From: Arthrobacter agilis
Lineage (GTDB): Bacteria; Actinomycetota; Actinomycetes; Actinomycetales; Micrococcaceae
Reading direction: 5' to 3'
DNA: 64,000 nucleotides
Assembly: GCF_002157505.1 (NCBI RefSeq)
Contig: NZ_NFSC01000030.1
Span: forward strand, 1 to 64,000
Positions 9,287 to 17,940 of this stretch are shown piece after piece (the stretch's first letter is position 1; the number at the start of each line of letters is the position of its first letter). The position numbers and the translations under genes were made by a program. The notes beneath the pieces were generated by a model that saw nothing but the letters and a program-made list of their open reading frames with translations, made no database searches and was not told the origin of the DNA.

Positions 9287-9413
9287 CCGCTGAAACGCAA
9301 GTAACGAGTTGATCCAGAACTCTGAGCCCTCGTTCGGGTGGTGTTGTAGTGCGTTGTAATCCGCGTGCTTCCGGGCTTTTTATGATTGTTAGCGTAGGTC
9401 GGTAGCAGGGGTT

Positions 9414-9444
9414 TTGCGGACTTCTTGCGGACTATCTGCGGACT
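9414..9444 (+). promoter_or_regulatory. three direct repeats of TTGCGGACT at 11-bp period
   Basis: TTGCGGACT at 9414-9422 and 9425-9433 and CTGCGGACT at 9436-9444. A period of one helical turn places all copies on the same DNA face, as in operators bound by a multimeric regulator. The next gene starts at 9504. No regulator is assigned. Confidence 0.5.
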
Positions 9445-9503
9445 GCACCACCACTATCCCTACCGTGCGTCAATTTGTGGAACTGTCTACTAGGCTCACG
9501 GCT

Positions 9504-10100
9504 ATGGGCATTGAAGACGAACTGCGGCAGTACCTGAGCGACGAAGATGAAACCGACAATCCTGCCAAACCAAAGCGCCAGGTAGTTGTCGAGCTGATAG
9601 CCGAGGTGCAATCCACCGCGGTCGAGATCGCCAACGCTCGCGGATCCCGCGGAGTACCCACAGAACCAATAATGGTTATGTCGGACAAGCCGTCCTCTGC
9701 GATCACGCACTTCTTCAAGGGCGATTTGGCAAAGCCTTGGATCGAGGCGGATCGGGGATGGGCAGTCTTGCCTTACATGCTCCTGGTAGATAATTTTGGC
9801 GGCCTCTGGGGATGGGGGCGCATCATCGTCGGAGCGGAACACGAGGGCGGGCGCAACGGCTGGGTCCCTCTTGGCAAGCTCGAATCCTGGCAACACCAGT
9901 TCTCCCGTGACATACCTGCCTCCCACGCTTTCGTCCTGCTAGGCAATTCGGACTCGTTGCAAGTGGAGCAAGACGGTGACTCCTCGCAACTGATCTTGAA
10001 TCTTGGAACACGAGTCGGGAATCATTATGAATATGATCGCCGGCCCCGCCGCGAACACATGATTCGCGGCGCCGCCGAACTCATATCGGCATCGCGCTAA
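9504..10100 (+). CDS. hypothetical protein
   Basis: Unrecognised protein of 198 residues starting MGIEDELRQYLSDED. It is soluble, with an acidic N-terminal 25 residues, a middle part with GGLWGWGRIIVG and WVPLGKLESWQHQF, and a basic C-terminus (YDRRPRREHMIRG). There are no membrane helices and no signal peptide. Composition and codon use look like a true gene. ATG 9504 was chosen over an upstream start at 9414 because the upstream part would run through the TTGCGGACT repeats. It lies alone between the phosphatase and a degraded ORF. Confidence 0.6.
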   Translation: MGIEDELRQYLSDEDETDNPAKPKRQVVVELIAEVQSTAVEIANARGSRGVPTEPIMVMSDKPSSAITHFFKGDLAKPWIEADRGWAVLPYMLLVDNFGGLWGWGRIIVGAEHEGGRNGWVPLGKLESWQHQFSRDIPASHAFVLLGNSDSLQVEQDGDSSQLILNLGTRVGNHYEYDRRPRREHMIRGAAELISASR

Positions 10101-10163
10101 CTTCGAAAGAGTCCCACTCTTCGCCGGACTGGACTCCTGCGTATTAGGCAGATGGCCCCCTTC

Positions 10164-10458
10164 TCAGTGGGGCCGACGATCCTCGAGTTGCCGGCGTTGA
10201 ACCTTATCGGCAGGCACCCAAGCCTCACGGGCCATCGAGTACTCCACCCACTGCACCTGCACGAGATCCCGCGTCCACGCCATCGCGAAGCCCTTCACAG
10301 TCTGCACGACGCCGCCAGGATAGGTCAGCCCATACGGGCGGGGCTTTCTCCGTCGTTCAGTGGACGCCCACAGGGGGTGTGGGCAGAGACTCGGGTGGGA
10401 TGAACCTATCCCGTGATGGTGGTCTTCCGTGCCAGCCAGGGTGCGGCGCTCTTTCCAT
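10164..10458 (-). pseudogene. degraded small ORF, first copy
   Basis: The minus strand from ATG 10458 reads MERAPHPGWHGR, then RFIPPESLPTP, then a nonsense TGA where the second copy (12758-13027) has Trp, then EKAPPVWADL, a 5-bp deletion, and TYPGGVVQTVKGFAMAW continuing to a stop at 10164. The first half matches the second copy closely. The C-terminal part (WTRDLVQVQWVEYSMAREAW) is different and clearly protein-like. Unknown function; possibly a small phage or surface-associated protein. Confidence 0.5.
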
Positions 10459-10491
10459 GCCCGTCAACGTAGCGGCCACCAACGACAGAAC

Positions 10492-10516
10492 ACCCCTACC
10501 CAGTAAGGGTGGGGCG
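10492..10516 (+). promoter_or_regulatory. imperfect hairpin before acyltransferase gene
   Basis: CCCCTACCC / GGGTGGGG pair with one bulged T. This resembles the perfect hairpin 13041-13072 in position and sequence relative to the following gene. It could be a terminator for the upstream side or a leader structure. Confidence 0.35.
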
Positions 10517-10576
10517 TAAGCCGGATTTATGCGCCGTACCATTGGGTCAGTATTGGTTTCAACACATGGGGAAAAA

Positions 10577-12670
10577 ATGGTCTCTACTCTTACTAGCTCG
10601 CGCTCCAAATCGCCGCGCCCGAAAGGCAGAAAGTCAGGAAGCGCGCTGCGCCCGGACATTCAAGGCCTCCGAGCTCTCGCTGTTATTGCGGTGATCCTCG
10701 ATCACCTGCTGGGATGGCCCAGCGGCGGCTTCGTAGGCGTGGACATCTTCTTTGTTCTTTCCGGGTTCCTGATCACAGGGCTCCTTCTGCGGGAGTACGA
10801 GCGCACGGGTCGCATCTCGTTCTCGGGCTTCTACCGGCGTCGCATCAAACGCATCCTGCCAGCAGCGATGCTGGTTCTCGTTCTCACTGTTGCCGGCGCC
10901 TTCCTTGTGTTCAACGACGCTCGGGCGAAAAGTACTTTGGTCGATTCGGTATGGGCCTTGCTGTTTGGCGCTAACTGGCATCAAGCGATCGTCGGCACTG
11001 ACTACTTCGCGGTGGGTGATCCCGAATCACCTGTTCAGCACTATTGGTCACTGGCGGTTGAAGAGCAGTTCTACATCGTCTGGCCCTGGCTCATGGTCGC
11101 TCTTTTCATGGTCGCCGCACGGCTATTCAACTCCCGCGACCGGCCTCGCCTCATCGCAGGATCCGCCATGCTGGCACTGTCAATCGCATCGTTTGCCTGG
11201 TCCGTCTTCGAGACAAGCACCTCACCGACCACCGCCTACTTCTCTACCTTTTCTCGGGCCTGGGAGCTAGGCGTTGGCGCCTTTCTTGCTTGCGCGTCGA
11301 CACTGCTACCGCGTCTGCCGGCGGCGCTTCGTCCCTACCTTGCATGGGCAGGGCTTGCCGGTATCATCGCCTCCCTCTTCACCATCAATGCTGAGACAGC
11401 GTTCCCCGGCCCCTCGGCAGCTCTTCCCGTGCTCTCTACTGCCCTCGTGATCGCTGCGGGCACGGGCGCTGCCACGCACCGCGGTCTAGCGCCGCTGACC
11501 AACAGGGTAAGCGGCTACATCGGGGGCGTCTCTTACTCCCTATACCTGTGGCATTTCCCGGTCATCATCATCGGCACCACGCTGTTCGGCAACGGTCCGG
11601 TGCAAAACGCAGTGATGGCGTTGGTGTTCACGACGGGGGCTATCTACGCGTACCACCTGGTCGAAGATCCCATTCGGAGATCCGACTGGCTGAAGGATGG
11701 CTGGCACGGGCGCCGTTCGAGGGGCGCTTGGATAGCGCCCGCCACGTACAAGATGACCGCATTCAGTCTTCTCGTAGTAGTTACAGCGGGTGCTGTTTGG
11801 ATATCCCTGATCCCGACGAAACCTTCCGTTGCCGCGGTGGCACCTGTGCCGATCAGCGGCATCCCTGCCGATGCTGCGGCAACGACGAAGCCTCAGATGG
11901 AAGCCCTCCAAGCCAACCTGGCGAAGGCCCTCGCGACACCGGAGTGGCCCGAGGGCCTCAGGCCCGCGCTTGACGAGGCGCTCGTGAGCCCGCAGGCCCC
12001 ACCGGACGTGGCGCCCTGTAGCGACGGCGTAGTGGATGAGACTCAGTGCACGTGGGGTGACCCCCAAGCCGAGCACACGGCGATGACTATCGGCAACTCG
12101 ATCAGCATGACGTACGTAGAGGCACTTCGTACCGCCCTCGGAACGGACGACGGATGGAACCTGATGAGCTACGGGAAATTTGGTTGCCCGATAGTCGACT
12201 CCGAAAGCATCCCAGTTGATGAGTGTAGCGAGCGGCTCGATCAAACCGTTGACGCCATCAACCGAGTTCACCCGGATGTGGTTTTTATAGCCGGGGTGGA
12301 AGATGGTCCCTCAGCCAAGATTCAATTAGACAAGGTCACTGTCAGCACAATGTTCGTATTTCTCCCGGGCCCTCCAGGCGATAACGACCTGAGCACTTGC
12401 TACACAAGGCTGAGCAGTCCCGCTGATTGTGCAGGCAGTGTGCAGGGGAACTTCGGGAGCGTTGAGAAGGGCCTAGCGAAAGCCTTCGATGGATCCTATG
12501 TGGATTCGAGTGGCTGGTTCTGCCATGAAGGCCGGTGCCCAAGCTTTGTCGAAGGCACCGTAATGAAGCTCGATGCCCGCCATATGACACCGGAGTACGC
12601 CAGGTACATCGCCCCAGTGATACGGGAGAACCTAGAGCAGTCGGGCATTATCCAGTTCACTGCGAAGTAA
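10577..12670 (+). CDS. acyltransferase family 3 protein with C-terminal SGNH domain
   Basis: Large two-domain O-acyltransferase (OafA type) of 697 residues. The N-terminal half has a family start (RPDIQGLRALAVIAVILDH), GGFVGVDIFFVLSGFLI, a FYRRRIKRILPA segment, VQHYWSLAVEEQFY and about ten membrane helices. A further helix near residue 400 leads to an extracytoplasmic SGNH domain with the TIGNSIS block in place of GDS and a C-terminal KLDARHMTPEY block. Such proteins acylate sugars in exported glycans. ATG 10577 follows GGGG at 5 bp, the same arrangement as both SGNH genes; an upstream in-frame start at 10529 is less likely. Followed by a strong terminator. Confidence 0.88.
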   Translation: MVSTLTSSRSKSPRPKGRKSGSALRPDIQGLRALAVIAVILDHLLGWPSGGFVGVDIFFVLSGFLITGLLLREYERTGRISFSGFYRRRIKRILPAAMLVLVLTVAGAFLVFNDARAKSTLVDSVWALLFGANWHQAIVGTDYFAVGDPESPVQHYWSLAVEEQFYIVWPWLMVALFMVAARLFNSRDRPRLIAGSAMLALSIASFAWSVFETSTSPTTAYFSTFSRAWELGVGAFLACASTLLPRLPAALRPYLAWAGLAGIIASLFTINAETAFPGPSAALPVLSTALVIAAGTGAATHRGLAPLTNRVSGYIGGVSYSLYLWHFPVIIIGTTLFGNGPVQNAVMALVFTTGAIYAYHLVEDPIRRSDWLKDGWHGRRSRGAWIAPATYKMTAFSLLVVVTAGAVWISLIPTKPSVAAVAPVPISGIPADAAATTKPQMEALQANLAKALATPEWPEGLRPALDEALVSPQAPPDVAPCSDGVVDETQCTWGDPQAEHTAMTIGNSISMTYVEALRTALGTDDGWNLMSYGKFGCPIVDSESIPVDECSERLDQTVDAINRVHPDVVFIAGVEDGPSAKIQLDKVTVSTMFVFLPGPPGDNDLSTCYTRLSSPADCAGSVQGNFGSVEKGLAKAFDGSYVDSSGWFCHEGRCPSFVEGTVMKLDARHMTPEYARYIAPVIRENLEQSGIIQFTAK

Positions 12671-12691
12671 CTAACCCCGCTGTTCTGCAGT

Positions 12692-12734
12692 CACACGAGG
12701 CAGCCCTAGCCGATGGCTGGGGCTGCCTCGTGTG
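12692..12734 (+). terminator. 20-bp stem hairpin after the acyltransferase
   Basis: CACACGAGGCAGCCC pairs perfectly with GGGCTGCCTCGTGTG and the stem continues inward (TAGCC/GGCTG with one wobble) around a GAT loop. There is no U-tract, so it may act in both directions or by RNA stabilisation. Confidence 0.75.
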
Positions 12735-12757
12735 AAAGAATCGCCGCCGAGAGCGGG

Positions 12758-13027
12758 TTACGCGTACTGCCAGGCCTTTGCCCGCAGGGAGGCACTGCCT
12801 GTGAGCGTCCAATTCCGGGCTTTGCCGTCCGTGAAGTCTTCGTCCACGAACACGGTCCCGACGCCGCCCTGCACCGCGCCGCCAAGATAGGTCAGGTCGG
12901 CCCAAATGGGTGGGGCCTTCTCTGTCGTCCAGTGCACGCTCTCCGTCGGCGTCGGCAGGGACTCGGGCGGGACAAAGCGTTCCGTGATGGGGGTATCCCG
13001 TGCCAGCCAGGGCGCCGCTCTCTCCAT
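12758..13027 (-). CDS. small hypothetical ORF, second copy
   Basis: ATG 13027 opens 89 codons: MERAAPWLARDTPITERF, VPPESLPTPTESVHWTTEK, APPIWADLTYLGGAVQ, then a C-terminal part ending LRAKAWQYA. The first 50 or so residues match the decayed copy at 10164-10458; the ends differ. No Shine-Dalgarno is evident, and the start lies 14 bp from the hairpin 13041-13072. It may be a real small protein or a remnant. Function unknown. Confidence 0.4.
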   Translation of the reverse strand: MERAAPWLARDTPITERFVPPESLPTPTESVHWTTEKAPPIWADLTYLGGAVQGGVGTVFVDEDFTDGKARNWTLTGSASLRAKAWQYA

Positions 13028-13040
13028 GGACACTGAAATA

Positions 13041-13072
13041 GCCCCACCCTCTGACAGCGCAGAGGGTGGGGC
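13041..13072. promoter_or_regulatory. perfect 13-bp hairpin between small ORF and SGNH gene
   Basis: GCCCCACCCTCTG, loop ACAGCG, CAGAGGGTGGGGC. It stands between the divergent small ORF and the SGNH gene, and the right arm runs into the CATAAT leader shared with the copy at 3935. As it precedes both genes it looks like a leader or operator structure; a terminator role is possible only for upstream read-through. Confidence 0.55.
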
Positions 13073-13106
13073 ATAATCATGGAGGGTCTCAAACATGGAG
13101 GAAGCA

Positions 13107-13934
13107 TTGCCGTACATCCGGAAGAAAAAGCGCCGTCCGTCGATCTCAAGACGAGCCAGCATTGTCGCCGTGGTGTGCGCGGTTCTCGCGGTCGTTCTCT
13201 GTTTCACCGGGCTCTTCGTAACCCAGCGAGAAGTCGTGCAGGCGAACGCTGAAGCGGCAAGCGAGTTCACATCAGCACCTGTTGCGCCGCCATCCCGCCC
13301 AACGATGCCCCCCCTACCTCCCGGGTCGAAGGTGCTTTTCATCGGTGACTCGTGGGCGCAAGGAGTCGGTGCCATCGACCAGGTCAACGGCAATTGGGCG
13401 GCGCTAACCGCTGATCATTTCGGTTGGGATAGAACGATCGATGGCATTGGTGGCACCGGCTTCACCCGAGGGGGCGGCGCCGGCGGAGGCGCGATTGGAA
13501 CTGACAACAAGCAGTACGTCAACCGGTTAGACCGCTGGATTGCCGAAGGAATGAATCCGGACCTCGTCGTGCTTGAGGGCGGCCTGAACGACGATAAGGC
13601 CGACCCTGCCGTCCTGCGTGCAGCAGTCCGCCAAGCAGTGGAAAAGGCCAAGACCGCCTGGCCCGGAGCCGCCGTTCTAGTAATTGGCCCCGCTGCTCCC
13701 CAACCACTGGCTAGCATGATCAAACGCATGGCCGAGCCCATCAGAATAGGCGCCCTTGATGCAGGGGCCTTCTCGATCCAGCCTGTGCTGGAAAATTGGT
13801 TCACGAGCGGAAACTCTCCACAGTTCCTGCTCCCCGGGGACGGCGCCCACGTTAACGACATCGGCCACCAGTACACGTCAGAGCGGGTTGTTCAGGCAAT
13901 TAAGGACAGGCAGGACTTAGACGCTTCGCCGTAG
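13107..13934 (+). CDS. SGNH/GDSL-family hydrolase, membrane-anchored (paralogue 2)
   Basis: Paralogue of 3978-4787 with the same plan: basic N-terminus (YIRKKKRRPSISRR), one membrane helix, FIGDSWAQGVGA (GDS block), a glycine-rich insertion GGGAGGGAIG not seen in copy 1, VLEGGLNDDKA, and DGAHVNDIGHQYTSER with the C-terminal Asp/His. I place the start at TTG 13107: GGAGG lies 5 bp before it, and it aligns exactly with ATG 3978 of copy 1. ATG 13095 would put the Shine-Dalgarno inside the coding region. Expected to act outside the membrane on acylated glycans (inference). Confidence 0.8.
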   Translation: MPYIRKKKRRPSISRRASIVAVVCAVLAVVLCFTGLFVTQREVVQANAEAASEFTSAPVAPPSRPTMPPLPPGSKVLFIGDSWAQGVGAIDQVNGNWAALTADHFGWDRTIDGIGGTGFTRGGGAGGGAIGTDNKQYVNRLDRWIAEGMNPDLVVLEGGLNDDKADPAVLRAAVRQAVEKAKTAWPGAAVLVIGPAAPQPLASMIKRMAEPIRIGALDAGAFSIQPVLENWFTSGNSPQFLLPGDGAHVNDIGHQYTSERVVQAIKDRQDLDASP

Positions 13935-14095
13935 CGTAGCTACGGCGGATACCTGCGGCGTCGCAGCCTTTTCTAGAGCGGAACGCCGCAGCGAGGGTCT
14001 GCGGGTCAATTGCCGCGGTTGCCCGCCCGTGGACCCATGCAGCCCAGTCGGACCAATTCGTTGGCCGCGAGGGCCGAAACATACTGGTAAAGCAT
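13900..14095 (-). pseudogene. possible frameshifted small ORF
   Basis: AGGAGG at 14102-14107 lies 6 bp before ATG 14095, giving MLYQYVSALAANELV and a stop at 14006. The next frame continues with the protein-like NWSDWAAWVHGRATAAIDPQ and TLAAAFRSRKG down to 13900. A single frameshift would join them into one protein of about 65 residues, of a kind found in phage or small accessory ORFs. Unrecognised. Confidence 0.3.
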
Positions 14096-14107
14096 AATAT
14101 GCCTCCT

Positions 14108-15517
14108 AAAGGCATAGAAAAGCCCCGCCACCAAGCACTGACAGGGCACAAATTGCGGACCTATAGAAACGCAAACGGGGGAACGACTAATACTCCGCGC
14201 TCATTAGGGGTGGCAGTGAGCCCCTCCCCACCCCGAAACATCGCACCTCTGGCCTAGCGAGGCATATCCCCCCGCAGTTTCTTTTCCACGTCCAACTACC
14301 CCAAAGACACCCTGGGGAGCCCTCAGAATGGCGCTGAGGGTTCCCGCTAATGGGTGTGGGAAGAGCTAGAGAGATAGGCACTAAGCCAGAGGCGTGCCTT
14401 CAGGGTGTTTCGGCCCTCCCCCGCCCACCCTCTGAATCAATTGCCAACTCAGAGCCTGAGTAAAAAAGCCATGATTGAGAATGGCGCTACGCCAGAGGAG
14501 CGAACGGGACTCTTGGCGGACTGGACCTGTTCTACACGCTGACTAGGCGTTATGCCTGCTGGGGCGGATTGATCCAGCTTAAACGATTTACATTGACCAT
14601 CTTCTTGGCGACCCTCTGATGGCAGAGCACCAGCAGCTGTGGAGCGAACTCTAGGCAACAACCCACGAACCATGTAGAGACATCGCGTAGCCGACCGACG
14701 GGGACCTCGCTAAGGACGCTCGCAGAATTTCTACTGAAAGTGTGGATGGGGCGCTGAGCCCAGATTTTGACCAAGAACGATATGCGACGGAAGATTGACG
14801 CAAACCTGCAGATAAGGACCGCGGTTTCGCTGCCTTGAATCCCTTTCTACCAAATAGAAAGGATGACGAAGCCTTCTCCCGCACAGAGGCAGAGCAACCG
14901 GATTGGGACGAAGGACTCCTGCCAAAATAGGACTCGCCTAGTCGCCTAAAGGTCGCAAGCTTGAGAAGCTTTACGCAGTCGTGATTCAGCAGCACGCAAG
15001 CTAGTCCTACGACAGGTTCACGCCCGCGCCCTCACCTCAGGTGCTCGTAACATCACGACACTTTGTCTCGTAGCTCGCCTTCTCGTGAACACAACCGGTA
15101 CGCACGACAACTCGCATGTGGCGGCAATCCCGTTCCAATGCGGAGTCGAGGAGACCCGAGAGACGGAAACAGAATCGCGGGTGCCGGGCTGCCGCGCGAA
15201 GCAACTAGCCACTGGCTAGTCTGGTTAACCGACAGAGGCGATGGGCCCCACCGCCGCGTACTATGACTACGATGAAAGCAGGTGCCGGCTGTGGAATAAG
15301 TTCTCAGCTATCATCGAGTCGGAAAAACCCGCCGACTACCGCGATGAGTAACTAAGCCGCCAGACCGTTTCAGTGCTGTAACAGTATGTCCAGCGACGTT
15401 GCGGCTTGGCAACCACCGCGCTCACTCATCCAGACGCTCATCGGCGTCTCCAGCTTCCGCCACGCGAAAACTCAACGCTCCGCTCGGCAACCACGCTACT
15501 AATCGATAAGGCTTCGA
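14108..15517. other. 1.4-kb tract without a recognisable gene
   Basis: AT-richer, stop-rich in all frames. It holds a 12-bp hairpin at 14315-14345 (GGGAGCCCTCAG/CTGAGGGTTCCC, one wobble) and an 8-bp hairpin at 14842-14862 (CCTTTCTA/TAGAAAGG). A 36-codon ORF at 15241-15351 (AYYDYDESRCRLWNKFSAII) looks protein-like but is unsupported. Probably remains of deleted genes at the island's left-right junction. Confidence 0.45.
15241..15351 (+). CDS. possible small acidic ORF
   Basis: 36 codons from ATG 15241 with GAGG too close upstream. The composition (YYDYDES, FSAIIESEKPADYRDE) is more protein-like than the surrounding frames. It may be a fragment of a lost gene. Confidence 0.2.
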   Translation: MGPTAAYYDYDESRCRLWNKFSAIIESEKPADYRDE

Positions 15518-16288
15518 ATGACTCAGAAGGTGCCCCTCGGTCACATTAACTTCACCCTCGCCTCTGCCACTGAGGCACCGCACAACCTGATCAAGGCGGC
15601 CGTGGGGCTGAAAGAAAATGGGATGGCAGTCAATTTCGCGAATGCCTACACTATCGCCTTGGCCCGAGCAGACGAATCCTACCGGCAAGTGCTCAACATG
15701 TCCGCCTTCGTGTTTGCAGACGGACGCCCAGTGGCGTGGATGTCGCGCCTGCTACATCGTGCACCGCACCTTCACCAAGTACGCGGGCCTGAATTCTTCA
15801 GAGACGTTTTCAGAATTGCCGAATCGGGAGACATAAGGCACTACCTCCTCGGCTCTACGCCTGATGTGCTAGAGAAACTTGTGTCCAATCTCAAACGCGA
15901 CTTCCCACACGCGGCCATTGTCGGATCCTATAGCCCTCCGTTCAGGTCAATGACACAGGAGGAATTAGCCGCCCAGGACAGTGCAATCGAAAGCAGCGGC
16001 GCGAACGTAGTATGGGTGGGGCTCGGTACTCCAAAGCAAGACCTTGAGGTAGCCCGGCTAGCAAGCTCGCTCCCCGTTGTTGCAGTAGCCATCGGGGCCG
16101 CATTCGACTTCAGCGCGGGCACAAAGCGAGAAGCGCCGCGCTGGCTTTCCCCACTCGGTCTTGAATGGACATTCAGGCTCATCACCGAGCCCCGCAGACT
16201 TTGGAAACGTTACCTATTCGGTAATATTGGGTTTGTTAAAGCATGCATCGAGCAGAAGCTAAAGCGTGAAGTGTCGGGGCGAGCTTAG
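15518..16288 (+). CDS. WecG/TagA/CpsF-family glycosyltransferase
   Basis: GT26-type transferase that adds the second sugar (commonly N-acetylmannosamine or an uronic derivative) to an undecaprenyl-linked monosaccharide on the inner membrane face. The 256 residues include FVFADGRPVAWMSRLL, VRGPEFFRDVF, HYLLGSTPDVLEKL, VWVGLGTPKQDLE and AIGAAFDFSAGTKREAPRW, all positioned as in the family. ATG 15518 follows ATAAGG at 6 bp. First gene of the plus-strand EPS operon. The next gene overlaps its end by 23 bp. Confidence 0.92.
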   Translation: MTQKVPLGHINFTLASATEAPHNLIKAAVGLKENGMAVNFANAYTIALARADESYRQVLNMSAFVFADGRPVAWMSRLLHRAPHLHQVRGPEFFRDVFRIAESGDIRHYLLGSTPDVLEKLVSNLKRDFPHAAIVGSYSPPFRSMTQEELAAQDSAIESSGANVVWVGLGTPKQDLEVARLASSLPVVAVAIGAAFDFSAGTKREAPRWLSPLGLEWTFRLITEPRRLWKRYLFGNIGFVKACIEQKLKREVSGRA

Positions 16289-17399
16289 GTTGGAGCAGCA
16301 CAGTAAAGAATCACCGCATGTGTTGGTGGTGAGTCAGGTTCCGCCTCCCATCCACGGGTCCACGGTTATGACCGCAACTCTCCTGGAATCGCTCCGCGAC
16401 GGAGGAGCAGGAGTGCAGCTCGTCAATAAGCGCTTCAGCCGCTCGATTGACGAAGTAGGGCGGTTCACGGGTAGAAAACTAGTACTTATACTTGCTCTAG
16501 CGCGGGAAGTTTGGACTGCAAGCTCAAAAAAGCCCAAGGTCGCGATCCTGTTTGCGACGACCCGCAAAGGCTCGTTTATTGTGGATCTCCTAATAAATGA
16601 GATTCTGCGTATGCATCGAACACCCAGAATCCTCTACATACACACGGTGGGCTTCACCGCCCTCGCAAACTCGAGCAAGATCTGGCATATTCTTGTTCGA
16701 CGTATGTTCCGCGGCGCGCAAAAAGTTGTCGTTCTATCCGAAAGACTCACAAAGGATCTGGAACCCTTTGTGAGTGAGCATACATTTGAAACGATCAGCA
16801 ACTGCGCCCCCGATGAAAGTTTCGCGCTCCTGAGAGAGACAGCACCAGAGCGCAGTAGTATAACGTTCATCTCTAATCTCATTCCGTCCAAAGGCGCGCA
16901 TGACTTCGTTCATATTGCTGAGAGACTGACATCTGACCACAAACATTCATTCGAACTCGTAGGCGCGGATGCGGACGAGGACTACACCCAGATGTTGCGT
17001 TCCGAAATCGCCCGCATTAAAAACAAGAGCATAATCCTGCATGGACCACTATTCGGCGATGACAAAAAGGACATCCTTCGCCGCTCGAAAGTTCTCGTTT
17101 TCCCGAGCACTTATAAATATGAAGCGCAACCACTAACACTCATAGAGGCATTACAACATGGAGTACCTGTTGTTGCATATGACGTGGGCGGAATCGGCGA
17201 TATTGTTCAGGACGGAGTCGAGGGATTCGTCGTCCCCGTGGGCGACAAAGTTGCCCTTGAACATGCCGTTGAGAAGATAGTGAATGACGAGCATAGATGC
17301 GCGATGATGGCCGATGCGTGTCGACAAAAGTTCAGATCAACGTTCTCTCGGCCGTCGTTCGACGAGTCTTGGAAGGAACTATTGCATGACTTCTTGTGA
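16266..17399 (+). CDS. glycosyltransferase, GT4/GT-B type
   Basis: Retaining GT-B transferase that builds the EPS repeat unit on the cytoplasmic side. The N-terminal Rossmann half opens with VLVVSQVPPPIHGSTVMT. The C-terminal half has FISNLIPSKGAHDF, FELVGADAD, VFPSTYKYEAQPLTLIEALQ (the E-x7-E nucleotide-sugar motif) and GVPVVAYDVGGIGDIVQDG. GTG 16266 starts inside the end of the previous gene; TTG 16290, two bases past its stop, is an alternative. Donor sugar cannot be deduced. Confidence 0.88.
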   Translation: MKCRGELRLEQHSKESPHVLVVSQVPPPIHGSTVMTATLLESLRDGGAGVQLVNKRFSRSIDEVGRFTGRKLVLILALAREVWTASSKKPKVAILFATTRKGSFIVDLLINEILRMHRTPRILYIHTVGFTALANSSKIWHILVRRMFRGAQKVVVLSERLTKDLEPFVSEHTFETISNCAPDESFALLRETAPERSSITFISNLIPSKGAHDFVHIAERLTSDHKHSFELVGADADEDYTQMLRSEIARIKNKSIILHGPLFGDDKKDILRRSKVLVFPSTYKYEAQPLTLIEALQHGVPVVAYDVGGIGDIVQDGVEGFVVPVGDKVALEHAVEKIVNDEHRCAMMADACRQKFRSTFSRPSFDESWKELLHDFL

Positions 17400-17892
17400 G
17401 CACCCACGGTCACTGCTGGACCTTATGAAGAGCGACTGGCGGGCCAATCCAAATGACGCCAAGGCGAGGTTCGTTTGTCTGTCCTTTCGCTTAGCGCATT
17501 GGGCCAGAGTTCATAGTGGATCCGCTGCGTTCCTCCCGATTGTTATCCTCTATCGGTTCATCGTTGAGTGGGTGATGGGCATCGAGATCAGGCCGCGCAC
17601 TCGAGTTGGGGCTGGATTGACGATTTATCACGGAATCGGGCTTGTCGTGAACGACGGTTCAGTCTTGGGAAATAATATTACCCTTCGCCACGCGGTCACG
17701 ATAGGCAGCAGGGAACACGGAGGGGCAAGCCCGGTGTTGATGGATGACGTAGAGGTAGGCGCTGGGGCGATGATCCTGGGCGGCATAACCATCGGCAAAG
17801 GCGCGCAGATCGGCGCCGGCGCAATAGTAGTCAGATCGGTGCCTGATCATGCCGTGGTGAGGGGAACGGCAGCGGATGTCTATCGCCCGTAG
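17386..17892 (+). CDS. serine acetyltransferase-like hexapeptide O-acetyltransferase
   Basis: Left-handed beta-helix acetyltransferase related to CysE; in EPS clusters such proteins acetylate sugar residues. The 168 residues have a helical start (LMKSDWRANP, LAHWAR), then hexapeptide repeats with the LTIYHGIGLVVND active-site His, LRHAVTIGS and VEVGAGAMILGGITIGKG. It is shorter than true CysE. I chose ATG 17386, which overlaps the preceding gene by 14 bp and follows GGAAGGA at 8 bp. A role in cysteine synthesis is less likely given the context. Confidence 0.88.
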   Translation: MTSCEHPRSLLDLMKSDWRANPNDAKARFVCLSFRLAHWARVHSGSAAFLPIVILYRFIVEWVMGIEIRPRTRVGAGLTIYHGIGLVVNDGSVLGNNITLRHAVTIGSREHGGASPVLMDDVEVGAGAMILGGITIGKGAQIGAGAIVVRSVPDHAVVRGTAADVYRP

Positions 17893-17940
17893 GAATAGGG
17901 GTCAGAAGAGCAGGTATCACCCTGGAAAGGGAATGTTGTC

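Noticed and set aside
343..10530. Shared 14-mer TAAGCCGGATTTAT at 343-356 and 10517-10530
   Set aside because: A match of this length between two places is expected by chance in 64 kb and the flanks do not extend it.
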